This document shows, in pieces, positions 41,797 through 51,099 of a stretch of 64,000 bases of DNA. Location of the stretch: contig CAVKOU010000004.1 in NCBI GenBank assembly GCA_963658085.1, forward strand, positions 1 through 64,000. The letters are read 5' to 3'. Position 1 is the stretch's first letter, and the number at the start of each line of letters is the position of its first letter. A program made the position numbers and the translations under genes. The DNA is from CAKRJP01 sp963658085. Its GTDB lineage: Bacteria; Bacillota; Clostridia; Lachnospirales; Lachnospiraceae. Under the pieces are notes generated by a model. The model made no database searches. It worked only from the letters and a program-made list of their open reading frames with translations, and was not told where the DNA came from.

Positions 41797-42636
41797 ATGG
41801 AAGTCTACAGTAGCTTTGCCAGAGTCTATGACACGTTTATGGACAATGTGCCCTATGAAGAATGGGCAAGCTTTGTGATAGATATTTTAAAAGAGTATGA
41901 GATCAAAGAAGGACAGGTCTTGGATTTGGGATGTGGCACCGGAAGCATTACCAGACTTCTCTATAAAAAGGGGTATGACATGCTGGGGGTGGATCTCTCG
42001 GAAGAAATGCTGGAGATTGCCTTAGAAAAGCAGATGGAAGAGATGCCGGATTTTTCTTTGGAAGAATCATGTGAAGAAATTTCAGAGGAGCTATCAGAAG
42101 AAATATTCCAAAATGTGACAGAAGAAACTACGGGAATTCTGTATCTACAGCAGGATATGCGGGAGCTGGAAGTATATTCCAAAGTCTCGGCTATAATTAG
42201 CTGCTGTGACTGCGTAAATTATATTTTAGATCCAGAGGAGCTTCTTGAAACTTTCCTTCGGGTAAAGGAGTGTCTGAAAGAAGATGGAATTTTCTTTTTT
42301 GACTTTAATACGACACATAAGTACCGGGATATCATAGGGGAGACTACCATTGCGGAGGATCGGGAAGACTGCAGCTTTATCTGGGATAATTATTATTATG
42401 AAGAGGAAGGTATTAATGAGTACGAGCTGACTTTATTTATAAAAGAAGAAGGCAAGGAAGACCTTTATCGGAAATATCAGGAAACGCATTTGCAGAGAGG
42501 CTATACCCTTGAAGAGATGGAAAGTCTTTTAAAAGAAGCAGGATTTCGTGTCCAAGAAATTTATGATAACTATACAAAGGAAACTGTGCGAGAAGACAGC
42601 GAGAGGATTTGTATAGTGGCAACCAATAAAGCATAA
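41797..42636 (+). CDS. Class I SAM-dependent methyltransferase
   Basis: A 279-residue Rossmann-fold methyltransferase. Motif I LDLGCGTGSITRLL binds SAM (near residue 47), motif II region GVDLSEEMLEIA, then SAIISCCDCVNYI and FFFDFNTTHKY. Between motifs II and III there is an acidic Ser/Glu-rich insert (residues about 85-115; LEESCEEISEELSEEIF) that usual family members lack. Acceptor unknown. Start is supported by TTAGGAG 7 bases upstream. It precedes hslO and nadE in the same direction without terminators between. Confidence 0.85.
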   Translation: MEVYSSFARVYDTFMDNVPYEEWASFVIDILKEYEIKEGQVLDLGCGTGSITRLLYKKGYDMLGVDLSEEMLEIALEKQMEEMPDFSLEESCEEISEELSEEIFQNVTEETTGILYLQQDMRELEVYSKVSAIISCCDCVNYILDPEELLETFLRVKECLKEDGIFFFDFNTTHKYRDIIGETTIAEDREDCSFIWDNYYYEEEGINEYELTLFIKEEGKEDLYRKYQETHLQRGYTLEEMESLLKEAGFRVQEIYDNYTKETVREDSERICIVATNKA

Positions 42637-42715
42637 GAAATTAATCGTAAGAAATAAAATATAAAAAATAAAGCATAAGAATAGAAATTATACGGATTAG
42701 GAAGGAATAGATTTT

Positions 42716-43591
42716 ATGAAAGATTATATCGTTCGAGCAACGGCTGCCGATGGACAGATCCGTGCATTTGCGGCAAGTACCAAAGAGGTGGTGGAGACAG
42801 CAAGAAAAGATCATAATACCAGCCCGGTGGCGACTGCTGCCTTGGGACGACTCCTTACTGCAGGAGCCATGATGGGAAGCATGATGAAAAATGATACCGA
42901 CATGCTGACTTTGCAGATTCGCGGAGATGGACCTATCGGTGGTCTTACCGTTACCGCAGACAGCAAGGCCAATGTTAAGGGATATGTTTTAAATCCAGAT
43001 GTTATGCTGCCACCGAAGAATGGCAAGTTAGATGTTGGAGGTGCTGTTGGAATCGGTCTTTTGCAGGTCATTAAAGATATGGGCTTAAAAGAGCCATACT
43101 GCGGACAGACCATTTTGGTAAGCAGTGAGATTGCCGAGGATCTTACCTATTATTTTGCAAATTCCGAACAGGTGCCATCTTCTGTAGGCCTAGGGGTTCT
43201 CATGGAGAAGGACAATACGGTGCGCAGAGCCGGTGGTTTTATTATTCAGCTCATGCCTTTTGCTAAAGAAGAGATCATAGAAAAGCTGGAAGAAAATTTA
43301 AAAAATGTTACCTCTGTAACGGCACTTTTGGATAAGGGACATACCCCGGAGCAGATTCTAGAGGAGCTTCTTGGAAATCTTGGGTTGGAAATTACAGATA
43401 CCATGGATACGAAATTTTATTGCAATTGTTCCAAGGAACGGGTGGAGCGTGCAGTTGCCAGCGTGGGAAGAAAAGAAATTCAGGATATGATCAATGAAGG
43501 TAAGGACATTGAAGTGAAATGTCATTTCTGCAACACGGCCTATACTTATACCGTAGAAGATTTAAAGAAGATTATTAAGAGAAGCAAGTAA
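42716..43591 (+). CDS. hslO: Redox-regulated chaperone Hsp33
   Basis: A holdase activated by oxidation and heat in the cytosol. The 291 residues start MKDYIVRATAADGQIRAFAA; the core includes RLLTAGAMMGSM, IRGDGPIGGLTVTADS and VKGYVLNP. The zinc-binding redox switch at the C-terminus has four Cys: FYCNCSKER (CxC) and VKCHFCNTAY (CxxC). Length is normal. AGGAAGG lies about 9 bases before ATG 42716. Confidence 0.96.
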   Translation: MKDYIVRATAADGQIRAFAASTKEVVETARKDHNTSPVATAALGRLLTAGAMMGSMMKNDTDMLTLQIRGDGPIGGLTVTADSKANVKGYVLNPDVMLPPKNGKLDVGGAVGIGLLQVIKDMGLKEPYCGQTILVSSEIAEDLTYYFANSEQVPSSVGLGVLMEKDNTVRRAGGFIIQLMPFAKEEIIEKLEENLKNVTSVTALLDKGHTPEQILEELLGNLGLEITDTMDTKFYCNCSKERVERAVASVGRKEIQDMINEGKDIEVKCHFCNTAYTYTVEDLKKIIKRSK

Positions 43592-43623
43592 ATAATAAGA
43601 AGATCAAATTTGGAGATAAGAGA

Positions 43624-45537
43624 ATGAAGCATGGATTCGTGAAGGTTGCTGCAGTAACACCGGATATCCGAGTTGCGGATGTGGCATATAATAAAGACCA
43701 GATTATTTCAAAACTGATGGAGGCTGCAAAAGAAGGAGCGAAGGTGATAGTATTTCCGGAGCTTTGCGTTACAGGCTATACCTGCAGCGATTTGTTTTTG
43801 CAGGAGGTGCTTCTCCGGGAAGCAAGAGCGGCTATTGTTAAGATCGCAGAGGCAACAAAGACAGTTGATGCCATCGTTTTTGTGGGGGCTCCTCTTTGTG
43901 TAGACGGAGAACTTTATAATGTGGCGGTTGCTATGAACCGGGGGAAAATCCTTGGGTTTACGACAAAAACCTTCCTGCCAAATTATGGAGAATTCTATGA
44001 AATGCGACAGTTTCGAAGAGGGCCGGAGGTGGCAAGAACCATCTCTTTTGAAGGTCAGGAGATCCCTTTTGGACCGAAACTTTTATTTACGTCCCGCAAC
44101 ATGGAAGCTTTGGTAGTTGCAGCAGAAATCTGTGAGGATGTATGGTCTCCGATTCCTCCCAGTATCGAAGCGGCCAGAGAGGGAGCTACGGTGATTGTAA
44201 ACTGTTCTGCCAGTGACGAGACCATCGGAAAGTCATCCTACAGAGAAAGCCTGATCGAAGGACAGTCTGCAAGACTGATCTGTGGATATATCTATGCCAA
44301 TGCAGGAGAGGGAGAGTCTACTACCGATTTGGTATTTGGCGGACACAATATCATCGCTGAGAATGGAAGCACCCTTGCAGAGAGCAAGAGATTTGTAAAT
44401 GAGACCATTTACACGGAATTAGATGTTAACCGTATCTTAAGTGAACGCAGAAAAAATACCACTTTTTCGACTTCCAAAGAGCGCAATCTTATGCGAATTC
44501 CTTTTGATATAGAAATAGAAGATACCAAACTTACCAGATTTGTATCATCCAGACCTTTTGTGCCTAGCGTACTGTCAGAGCGAGAAAAACGCTGCGAGGA
44601 GATTCTTACTATCCAAGCCATGGGATTAAAGAAACGTTTGGCTCATGCTCATGCAAAAAGTGCAGTGGTAGGAATTTCCGGAGGACTAGATTCCACTTTG
44701 GCACTTCTTGTTATGGCAAAGGCTTTTGATGCACTGGGAATGGACCGTGGCGGTATGGTGGCTGTCACCATGCCTTGTTTTGGAACCACCGACAGAACCT
44801 ATCAGAACGCATGTAAGATGTCTAAAAAGCTTGGGGCTACCTTAAGAGAGATTCCGATTAAGGATGCAGTAAATCAACATTTTAAAGACATCGGTCATGA
44901 TCCTAAGGAGCACAGTGTTACTTATGAGAATGGACAGGCCAGAGAGCGTACGCAGGTTCTTATGGATGTGGCAAATCAGACAGGAGGTCTGGTAATTGGT
45001 ACAGGAGATATGTCGGAGCTTGCGCTGGGCTGGGCTACCTATAACGGTGATCATATGTCCATGTACGGAGTTAATGCATCTGTACCAAAGACATTGGTAA
45101 GACATTTGGTTCATTATTATGCAGATACCTGCGGGGATCCGGAACTAAAGGAAGTGCTATATGATGTCCTTGACACTCCGGTAAGTCCGGAGCTCCTTCC
45201 TCCGAAGGATGGAAAAATCGCACAAAAAACCGAGGATTTAGTAGGACCTTATGAATTACATGATTTCTTCTTATACTATTTCCTTCGATTTGGTTATGAG
45301 CCGGCTAAGATCTATCGGTTGGCACAGTATGCTTTTGCTTCCGAGTACGGAGATGAAATTATTTACAAATGGCTATCTACATTTTGCAGAAGATTTTTTA
45401 CCCAACAGTTTAAAAGATCCTGCCTGCCGGATGGTCCGAAGGTAGGAACGGTAGCCCTGTCTCCAAGGGGGGATTGGAGAATGCCAAGTGATGCCTGTGT
45501 AGCTTCCTGGCTGAAGGATTTGGAAGATATTCAGTAA
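43624..45537 (+). CDS. nadE: Glutamine-dependent NAD+ synthetase
   Basis: It amidates nicotinic acid adenine dinucleotide to NAD+ with ammonia channelled from glutamine. The 637 residues combine an N-terminal carbon-nitrogen hydrolase glutaminase with the Glu-Lys-Cys triad (VFPELCVTGY; TKTFLPNYGEF; AEICEDVWSP) and a C-terminal ATP-pyrophosphatase synthetase with the loop VGISGGLDSTLAL (near residue 350), the NAD-site segment GTGDMSELALGW and a C-terminal KRSCLPDGPKVG. This long form is typical of Firmicutes and Actinobacteria that use glutamine. Start ATG 43624 has GGAG 7-8 bases upstream. Confidence 0.97.
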   Translation: MKHGFVKVAAVTPDIRVADVAYNKDQIISKLMEAAKEGAKVIVFPELCVTGYTCSDLFLQEVLLREARAAIVKIAEATKTVDAIVFVGAPLCVDGELYNVAVAMNRGKILGFTTKTFLPNYGEFYEMRQFRRGPEVARTISFEGQEIPFGPKLLFTSRNMEALVVAAEICEDVWSPIPPSIEAAREGATVIVNCSASDETIGKSSYRESLIEGQSARLICGYIYANAGEGESTTDLVFGGHNIIAENGSTLAESKRFVNETIYTELDVNRILSERRKNTTFSTSKERNLMRIPFDIEIEDTKLTRFVSSRPFVPSVLSEREKRCEEILTIQAMGLKKRLAHAHAKSAVVGISGGLDSTLALLVMAKAFDALGMDRGGMVAVTMPCFGTTDRTYQNACKMSKKLGATLREIPIKDAVNQHFKDIGHDPKEHSVTYENGQARERTQVLMDVANQTGGLVIGTGDMSELALGWATYNGDHMSMYGVNASVPKTLVRHLVHYYADTCGDPELKEVLYDVLDTPVSPELLPPKDGKIAQKTEDLVGPYELHDFFLYYFLRFGYEPAKIYRLAQYAFASEYGDEIIYKWLSTFCRRFFTQQFKRSCLPDGPKVGTVALSPRGDWRMPSDACVASWLKDLEDIQ

Positions 45538-45562
45538 AATACAGGCAATCTTATATCTATCA

Positions 45563-45592
45563 TTGCTATTGGATGTGAAATAATGCTATAAT
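45563..45592 (+). promoter_or_regulatory. Strong sigma-A promoter of the DUF5717/DUF5716 cassette
   Basis: TTGCTA (45563-45568), an 18-base spacer, and an extended TGC plus perfect TATAAT (45587-45592). Transcription should start near 45599, just ahead of the inverted repeat at 45605. Confidence 0.75.
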
Positions 45593-45604
45593 TTTACATA
45601 GTAT

Positions 45605-45642
45605 GTTGTTTATCTGCTTGATTTTAAGGGCAGATAAACAAC
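45605..45642 (+). promoter_or_regulatory. Perfect 13-bp inverted repeat at the start of the cassette's leader
   Basis: GTTGTTTATCTGC (45605-45617) and GCAGATAAACAAC (45630-45642) are exact reverse complements around a 12-base loop. No T-run follows, so it is not a terminator. It begins about six bases after the expected transcription start, a position suited to an operator or to an mRNA-end-protecting hairpin. Confidence 0.7.
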
Positions 45643-45678
45643 CATAGCGATAAGTAACGAAAGAAATAGGTGTGAAAG

Positions 45679-48600
45679 TTGAAGAATAAAATCCAGAAAT
45701 TTTCAAAAGGAGACTTCCAGTCACTGAAACCGGCAGTCATGTTTGATGAGACCAATCTTGTACTCATTATTGGCGAGGGTGAATTGTTTCGGGGAAGCTT
45801 TACTTTGCGAACAGACATCGAGGCCAGTATCCGAGGATTGGTATATGCCTCTTCTTTTCGTGTAAAATTTAAAAATCAAGGATTTGAGGGAAACCCTGCA
45901 AAAGTAGAATTTACATATGATGGCAGAAATTTAAGACCGGGTCATGTAGAGCGCGGCGTCTTTACGGTGGTATGTGATGGAGGCGAGTTTGAGTTATCCT
46001 TTACAGCTATTATAGAGAAGCCTTATGTAAATACTGCCTATGGAAAGATTCAGAGTACCGATGATTTTAAGAAATTGGCCGTGAAGGATTTTTCTGAGGC
46101 CGGCAGACTTTTCCGTTCCAAATCTTTCTATGAGATTTTAAAATATGAGAACGAGCGTACCTTTTATCTTTATGACAATATGCGCAAGTGGTCTCTGGGA
46201 GATCAGGCCCTGGAAGAATTTCTTGTAGGAATTAAGCAAAAAGAGTGTATTTTCTTAACCATTTCCGGGGAGGGAATGCTTTTTGAAGATATCAAAGAGC
46301 CGACCAAGGCCACGTTAACCATTACTAAGAATACCTGGGGGTATATTCCGGTAAAGATCGAAACGGAGGGAGATTTTATCTACGTATCGAGACCGGATAT
46401 TACCACGGAGGACTTTGTGGGAAATGTCTACGAGTTTGAGTATTTTGTAAGACCGGAGCATTTGCACGGAGGCCGTAATTTTGGAAAGATTAAATTTGTC
46501 ACCCCTTATGAAGAGCTGGCTTATGATATCGAAGTTTTACAAAATCAGACCTACGATGAAAATCATAGAATGCCGCAACTTCTTTTGGCTCAGATTATCA
46601 AGGATTATATTGGATATTCTGCAGGAAGAATTGATCTAAATACCTGGACGGACAGTGCTACGGAGAAGGCTACAGCTCTAAGGAAACTCGATCCGGTAAA
46701 TGAGATGTATCAATTGATGCAAGCCCATATCTATGTCATTGGTAAGCGGATGGATGCAGCCAAGGAAATTTTGGAAAACTATAATTACAATCGTTTTGCC
46801 ATAGGAAAGGATGCCACCACCAACTGCTATTATCAGTTTTTAACAGCTATGGTAAGGGGAGAAGAAGGAGCAGCTCACGCGGATCGGGTCTTAGATGAGA
46901 TTGGGAAGACTTATATGCAACATCAGGATTCCTGGATCTTGCTTTCCATGCTCCTTGAGATGGATCCACGATATAAGAACGCCTATAAGCGGTTGGAGAT
47001 CTTGGAACAGCAATATCAATTTGAGATTCACAGCGTCATTTATTATCTCCAAGCCTATTTGTGTTACCAGGAGAAGCCTTCTCTGTTAAAGAAATTCGGA
47101 CCTTTCGAGGTGCAGGTATTAAATTTTGCTACCAAGTATCGTTTGATTACCAGAGAAGTAGCTCTTTATGTGGCGAATTTTATCAGTCAGCAGAAATATT
47201 TTAACGAAGCGATGTTTCGAATTTTAGTGCGGATCTATCATAGCTACGATGATCTGATGATCTTAAATACCATCTGTACCTTTCTGATCAAGGGTAACAA
47301 AAACGGTGGACAGTATTTCTCGTGGTATAAAAAGGCGGTAGATGCTGATCTTAAGATTGCACAGCTTTATGAATATTATATGATGACCATCGATGAGGAT
47401 GATTTAAAGGAGCCTTTGCCGAAATCCCTGATCTTGTATTTCATGCATGGAAATACTTTGAATTACAGGAAAGCAGCCTGCCTCTATGCGAACCTGGTGA
47501 TCCATGAGGAGGAGGCTGGAGACCTCTACCTTGGCTACCGGGAGCAGATGGTGAAATTTACCTGGGATCAGTTGATGAAGCGCCATATTACAGAGGCCTT
47601 AAAAGTTCTCTATAAGCGTTTTTGTACAGAAGATGAGATGACTTATGAGCGCTTGAATGCTATGCGGGACATTTGCTATGCCTATGAGGTGAAAACTAAG
47701 ACCAAGCAGATGAAGTGCGTGCTGGTCATCGAAAAGGATGGAACCATCAGCCAGAGCGTTCCTTATGACGAGGACGAGGGAGCGGTGATTTGCCTTTACG
47801 ATAAAGAGGCAAGGATCGTATGGGAAGCCCTCAATGGAAGGCACTATACTGACTCTATTGTCTTTGAAACCAAACGCCTTTTCTACGAACCAAGATTCCT
47901 GGATATGTGCAAGCATTTTTCAAGACCGGAGGATGAGGTCAAAGAGGAGAAAGATAAGCCAAGCATTGCCAGTATTAAAGTTAACGGCATCGACGCCTAT
48001 GATGAGAAGGAAGTATTCCGTCTGTGCAACCATCAGATTAGGGATACCAACTATGAGGAAGACGATTTTATCACGCATCTGTCTTTTGAATTGTTACGAA
48101 GAGGGCAATATGACAAGGTAACCCTTATGTATCTGGCCAACTATTACTGCGGTCCTACTCAGGATATGAAGTATCTGTGGAAGATCTTGAAAGAATATGA
48201 GATCCCTTCCTATAAGATGGCAGAGCGTATCGTCACCCAGATGCTTTTTTCGGAAAATATGTTCCAGGAGGAGAAGATCTTCGAGGATTATTATCTTTCT
48301 GACAATGTATACTTCCGTTTGAAACAGGCCTATCTGGCATTTGCTTCCAGAGAGTATGTTGTAAATGGAAGAGAGACGGATGAAGTCGTATTTGAGATTA
48401 TCTGTAATGAATGCGATCAAAAGGAAGAACTGGCGGATATTTGCAAGATTGCTCTTTTGAAATATTATTCTACCAGAACCTATGAGACTTCTCTGGAGAA
48501 TATCCTTCACAATGTATTAAGGGAAATGTGCGAACGTCAGATGATTTTCCCTTATTATTTAAATTACAAGAAAGAGTGGCTGAAGGAACTACAGCTTTAC

Positions 48601-48972
48601 GATAAGACTATGATTCTCTATCAGGCAAGTCCCGGAAGCTGTGTTCGTCTGTATTACAAGTTAAAGAAAGAGGGAAAAGAATCCTTAGGCTATCAGTCTG
48701 AGCTTCTCACCCCTATGTATGAGAATATTTACGTCAAACAATTCGTGCTATATGATGACGAGAAAATCAGTTATTATATTCAGGAATTCCGGGGGCGGAA
48801 AAATGGAACTACAGATAAATTTATTTTGCAAAATGAACGGCATGCCGGAACAGAAGGAAAATATGGCCGTTTAAATGAGATGACGGGAATGACACCGGCC
48901 AATAAAAAACAGGCCATGTTAAAATATCAGGAAGAGTTGATCTTAGCGGATCGGATTTTCCAAATGTATTAA
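45679..48972 (+). CDS. DUF5717-like large solenoid protein of unknown function
   Basis: A 1097-residue protein I recognise as DUF5717-type, a family found mainly in Lachnospiraceae, without known function. No signal peptide or membrane helix is visible, so it is probably cytosolic. Residues about 15-110 and 190-310 look like two beta-sandwich domains (VFTVVCDGGEFELSFTAII; YEFEYFVRPEHLHGG). From about residue 320 to 1050 the sequence is almost all helical with TPR-like character (LRKLDPVNEMYQLMQAHIYV; MLLEMDPRYKNAYKRLEIL). The tail has TPANKKQAMLKYQEEL. The start is TTG 45679 with AGGTG 6 bases upstream; no in-frame ATG fits better. DUF5716-like and TPR-like genes follow. Confidence 0.8.
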   Translation: MKNKIQKFSKGDFQSLKPAVMFDETNLVLIIGEGELFRGSFTLRTDIEASIRGLVYASSFRVKFKNQGFEGNPAKVEFTYDGRNLRPGHVERGVFTVVCDGGEFELSFTAIIEKPYVNTAYGKIQSTDDFKKLAVKDFSEAGRLFRSKSFYEILKYENERTFYLYDNMRKWSLGDQALEEFLVGIKQKECIFLTISGEGMLFEDIKEPTKATLTITKNTWGYIPVKIETEGDFIYVSRPDITTEDFVGNVYEFEYFVRPEHLHGGRNFGKIKFVTPYEELAYDIEVLQNQTYDENHRMPQLLLAQIIKDYIGYSAGRIDLNTWTDSATEKATALRKLDPVNEMYQLMQAHIYVIGKRMDAAKEILENYNYNRFAIGKDATTNCYYQFLTAMVRGEEGAAHADRVLDEIGKTYMQHQDSWILLSMLLEMDPRYKNAYKRLEILEQQYQFEIHSVIYYLQAYLCYQEKPSLLKKFGPFEVQVLNFATKYRLITREVALYVANFISQQKYFNEAMFRILVRIYHSYDDLMILNTICTFLIKGNKNGGQYFSWYKKAVDADLKIAQLYEYYMMTIDEDDLKEPLPKSLILYFMHGNTLNYRKAACLYANLVIHEEEAGDLYLGYREQMVKFTWDQLMKRHITEALKVLYKRFCTEDEMTYERLNAMRDICYAYEVKTKTKQMKCVLVIEKDGTISQSVPYDEDEGAVICLYDKEARIVWEALNGRHYTDSIVFETKRLFYEPRFLDMCKHFSRPEDEVKEEKDKPSIASIKVNGIDAYDEKEVFRLCNHQIRDTNYEEDDFITHLSFELLRRGQYDKVTLMYLANYYCGPTQDMKYLWKILKEYEIPSYKMAERIVTQMLFSENMFQEEKIFEDYYLSDNVYFRLKQAYLAFASREYVVNGRETDEVVFEIICNECDQKEELADICKIALLKYYSTRTYETSLENILHNVLREMCERQMIFPYYLNYKKEWLKELQLYDKTMILYQASPGSCVRLYYKLKKEGKESLGYQSELLTPMYENIYVKQFVLYDDEKISYYIQEFRGRKNGTTDKFILQNERHAGTEGKYGRLNEMTGMTPANKKQAMLKYQEELILADRIFQMY

Positions 48973-49035
48973 TTGCAAGAACGGTGCTTCTAAAACGAGA
49001 AGCACCCCTTACATAAACGGAAGGAGCAAATGTTC

Positions 49036-50319
49036 ATGATGAAAGGTAGTATCTTAGGATATGATCTAAATGAAAAAAGCTGTCAGATCAGTTACTATGA
49101 TGAATCCAAGGATGAACCGGAAACCATGGAGACTGCCGTGGACAATTATCAGATCCCGGTGCTTTTAGGTTTTTATAAAGAACACTGGGTATATGGAAGG
49201 GAAGCCAAACGGCTTCTGGGAATCGGCGAAGGAGAGATTCTTACAGACCTGTTCCAAAAGGCTTTTCATAGAGAAAAGGTGAAGATCGGAGAAAAAATTC
49301 ACGACGGTGTTTGGCTTTTGTCGAAATTTATTCAGATGACTTTGAGAGATTTTAAAGAGATCAGTTATCTGACCTTCTCGGTTCCGGAGACCAATATTGA
49401 TATGTCCAATATGCTTAAGGGAATCGGTCAATATTTAGGAGTTCCAAAAAATCATGTATTCGTACAAGATTATAAAGAAAGCTTTTGCCACTATATGTTT
49501 TATCAGCCCAAGGAACTTTGGCAGTACGAGTCTGCTATGTTTTACTGCGATGCCAATGAAATTCGGGCATTTATGTTACGAAGGCTGAATGTGGCCGGCG
49601 GGAAAGTCGGCGAATCTTTTGTCACGGTAGATGAGGTGGCAAATGCCCAGATGGAGGAGCTAGAAGCTCTGTCGCCGGTAATGAACGTTGACAAGGCCAA
49701 GGATGCAGATTCCCAGTTTAAGTCCTTTATCGAAAATGTTTTTGATAAAAAAGTAGTCTCTTCGGTATATCTTACGGGAGAGGGATTTGAGAATAATTGG
49801 TATCCCAATTCTTTGAAGGTTTTATGCAACGGAAGAAGAGCATTTTTGGGAAACAATCTTTATAGTAAGGGAGCCTGCTATACGGCTATTCGAAAGAGCA
49901 TGGAATTCTCAGAGGGGCCGACCTACTTAGATGAGACGACTCTGACAGAACAGATTTGCCTTAGAATGCGAGTTAATGGACAGGAAAGCTGGTTCCCGGT
50001 GGTATCCTGGGGAGCTCGTTGGTATGAAGCGGACAATTCCTGGGAAGTGATTTTAGAAGATGCATCGGACATTGAAATTCATATCGAGAGTCTTACCGGA
50101 GAGGATCTTCGGGTGGAGACAGTTTCTCTTGAGGGACTTCCGGAGCGAAAAGATTATTCCCTTCGTATTTTGATCGAAGTTATTTTCCTTGATGAAAAGA
50201 CCTGCAAACTGGTATTTCGAGATGTGGGATTTGGAGAATTTCATCCGGCATCGAATTTCAGAGTGGAGAAGGAGATACATTTAGGAGGCATAAATGGGCA
50301 GTTTAATTCTATGTCATAG
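49036..50319 (+). CDS. DUF5716-like protein with Hsp70/actin-like segment order
   Basis: A 427-residue cytosolic protein of DUF5716 type, function unknown. Its segments run parallel to an Hsp70 nucleotide-binding domain: ILGYDLNEKSCQISYY (residues 6-21, phosphate-1-like strand pair), IPVLLGFYKEHWVYGREAKR (40-59), YLTFSVPETN then IGQYLGVPKNHVFVQDYKES (111-149), ESAMFYCDANEIRAFML (165-181, where Hsp70 has DLGGGT), and SVYLTGEGFENNWY with GRRAFLGNNLYSKGACYTA (243-284, the adenosine region). The Gly-rich phosphate loops are degenerate, so ATP hydrolysis is doubtful. Residues 290-427 are beta-rich, like a substrate domain. AAGGAG gives ATG 49036 (9 bases) over 49030 (3 bases). Confidence 0.75.
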   Translation: MMKGSILGYDLNEKSCQISYYDESKDEPETMETAVDNYQIPVLLGFYKEHWVYGREAKRLLGIGEGEILTDLFQKAFHREKVKIGEKIHDGVWLLSKFIQMTLRDFKEISYLTFSVPETNIDMSNMLKGIGQYLGVPKNHVFVQDYKESFCHYMFYQPKELWQYESAMFYCDANEIRAFMLRRLNVAGGKVGESFVTVDEVANAQMEELEALSPVMNVDKAKDADSQFKSFIENVFDKKVVSSVYLTGEGFENNWYPNSLKVLCNGRRAFLGNNLYSKGACYTAIRKSMEFSEGPTYLDETTLTEQICLRMRVNGQESWFPVVSWGARWYEADNSWEVILEDASDIEIHIESLTGEDLRVETVSLEGLPERKDYSLRILIEVIFLDEKTCKLVFRDVGFGEFHPASNFRVEKEIHLGGINGQFNSMS

Positions 50320-51064
50320 AAAGCGGGCGGGACAGCCTTATGAAATATCCAGAGTTCATATTCGGATCTATACCATAGAGGAACTTTGTTATTATATTTG
50401 CAATAATCTCTATTTGGTGGATTATACTATTGTGAACCGTCAGCTATGTGACTGGATCCGGGATGAACTGGAACTTAAAAATTTGTCGAAGCATTTAAGA
50501 GAATCCTTGAATCAGAACTGTTCTACAGAGCAGTTTATTATTCAGATTTTGCGGGAATCCAATATTTACTCCACAGTAGAGATCCACAAGATCCAGGGAA
50601 TCTTAGATCGTTTGCAAAACCAAAAGGAAGTGGAACGAAAAAAATATAAGGCGGATAGTCTCCAGGAAAGCGGAGAGTTTGAATCTGCGATTTTGGTTTA
50701 CCAGTCCATCTTAAATGGGGACTGGGACGAAACAGTGAAAGATACCTTTTATGGTCATGTTTATGCATGCCTAGGAACGGCATACGGGCATTTGTTTTTG
50801 TACCAGCAGGCGGCAGCCGCCTATGAAAAGGCTTATGAAATCTGCAAAGAAGAGGAGATTTTAAAAGCTTATTTATATGCATGTATGAAAGGATATCCAC
50901 CGGAGAAATATGTAAAAATGTTATCCGGAAATACTGCCTTTTTAACCATGGATGGTGTGATCAAAGGAGAGATTAAACAGGCAAAGGCAGAGGTGGATCC
51001 GGATCTTCCGGAGACTGCGTTTGAAAAATGGAAGGTAGATTATAGAAGGATTGGGAAAAAATAA
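50294..51064 (+). CDS. TPR-like protein coupled to the DUF5716-like gene
   Basis: A 256-residue soluble protein. The first 110 residues are mixed helices (IYTIEELCYYICNNLYLVDY; LREIL-type helices), a charged helix follows (residues about 110-130), then a TPR pair: ADSLQESGEFESAILVYQSI and HLFLYQQAAAAYEKAYEI. The start ATG 50294 has AGGAGG 5 bases upstream and overlaps the end of the previous gene by 26 bases in another frame, so the two are translationally coupled and probably work in fixed ratio. No terminator separates the three cassette genes. No family name is recognised. Confidence 0.8.
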   Translation: MGSLILCHRKRAGQPYEISRVHIRIYTIEELCYYICNNLYLVDYTIVNRQLCDWIRDELELKNLSKHLRESLNQNCSTEQFIIQILRESNIYSTVEIHKIQGILDRLQNQKEVERKKYKADSLQESGEFESAILVYQSILNGDWDETVKDTFYGHVYACLGTAYGHLFLYQQAAAAYEKAYEICKEEEILKAYLYACMKGYPPEKYVKMLSGNTAFLTMDGVIKGEIKQAKAEVDPDLPETAFEKWKVDYRRIGKK

Positions 51065-51070
51065 TAGAGA

Positions 51071-51099
51071 TTGTTTTTTTGAAACCCTTATATTATACT
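51071..51099 (+). promoter_or_regulatory. Candidate sigma-A promoter of purF
   Basis: TTGTTT (51071-51076) and TATACT (51094-51099) are spaced by 17 bases, 32 bases before ATG 51132. The leader is too short for a purine riboswitch. Confidence 0.6.
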
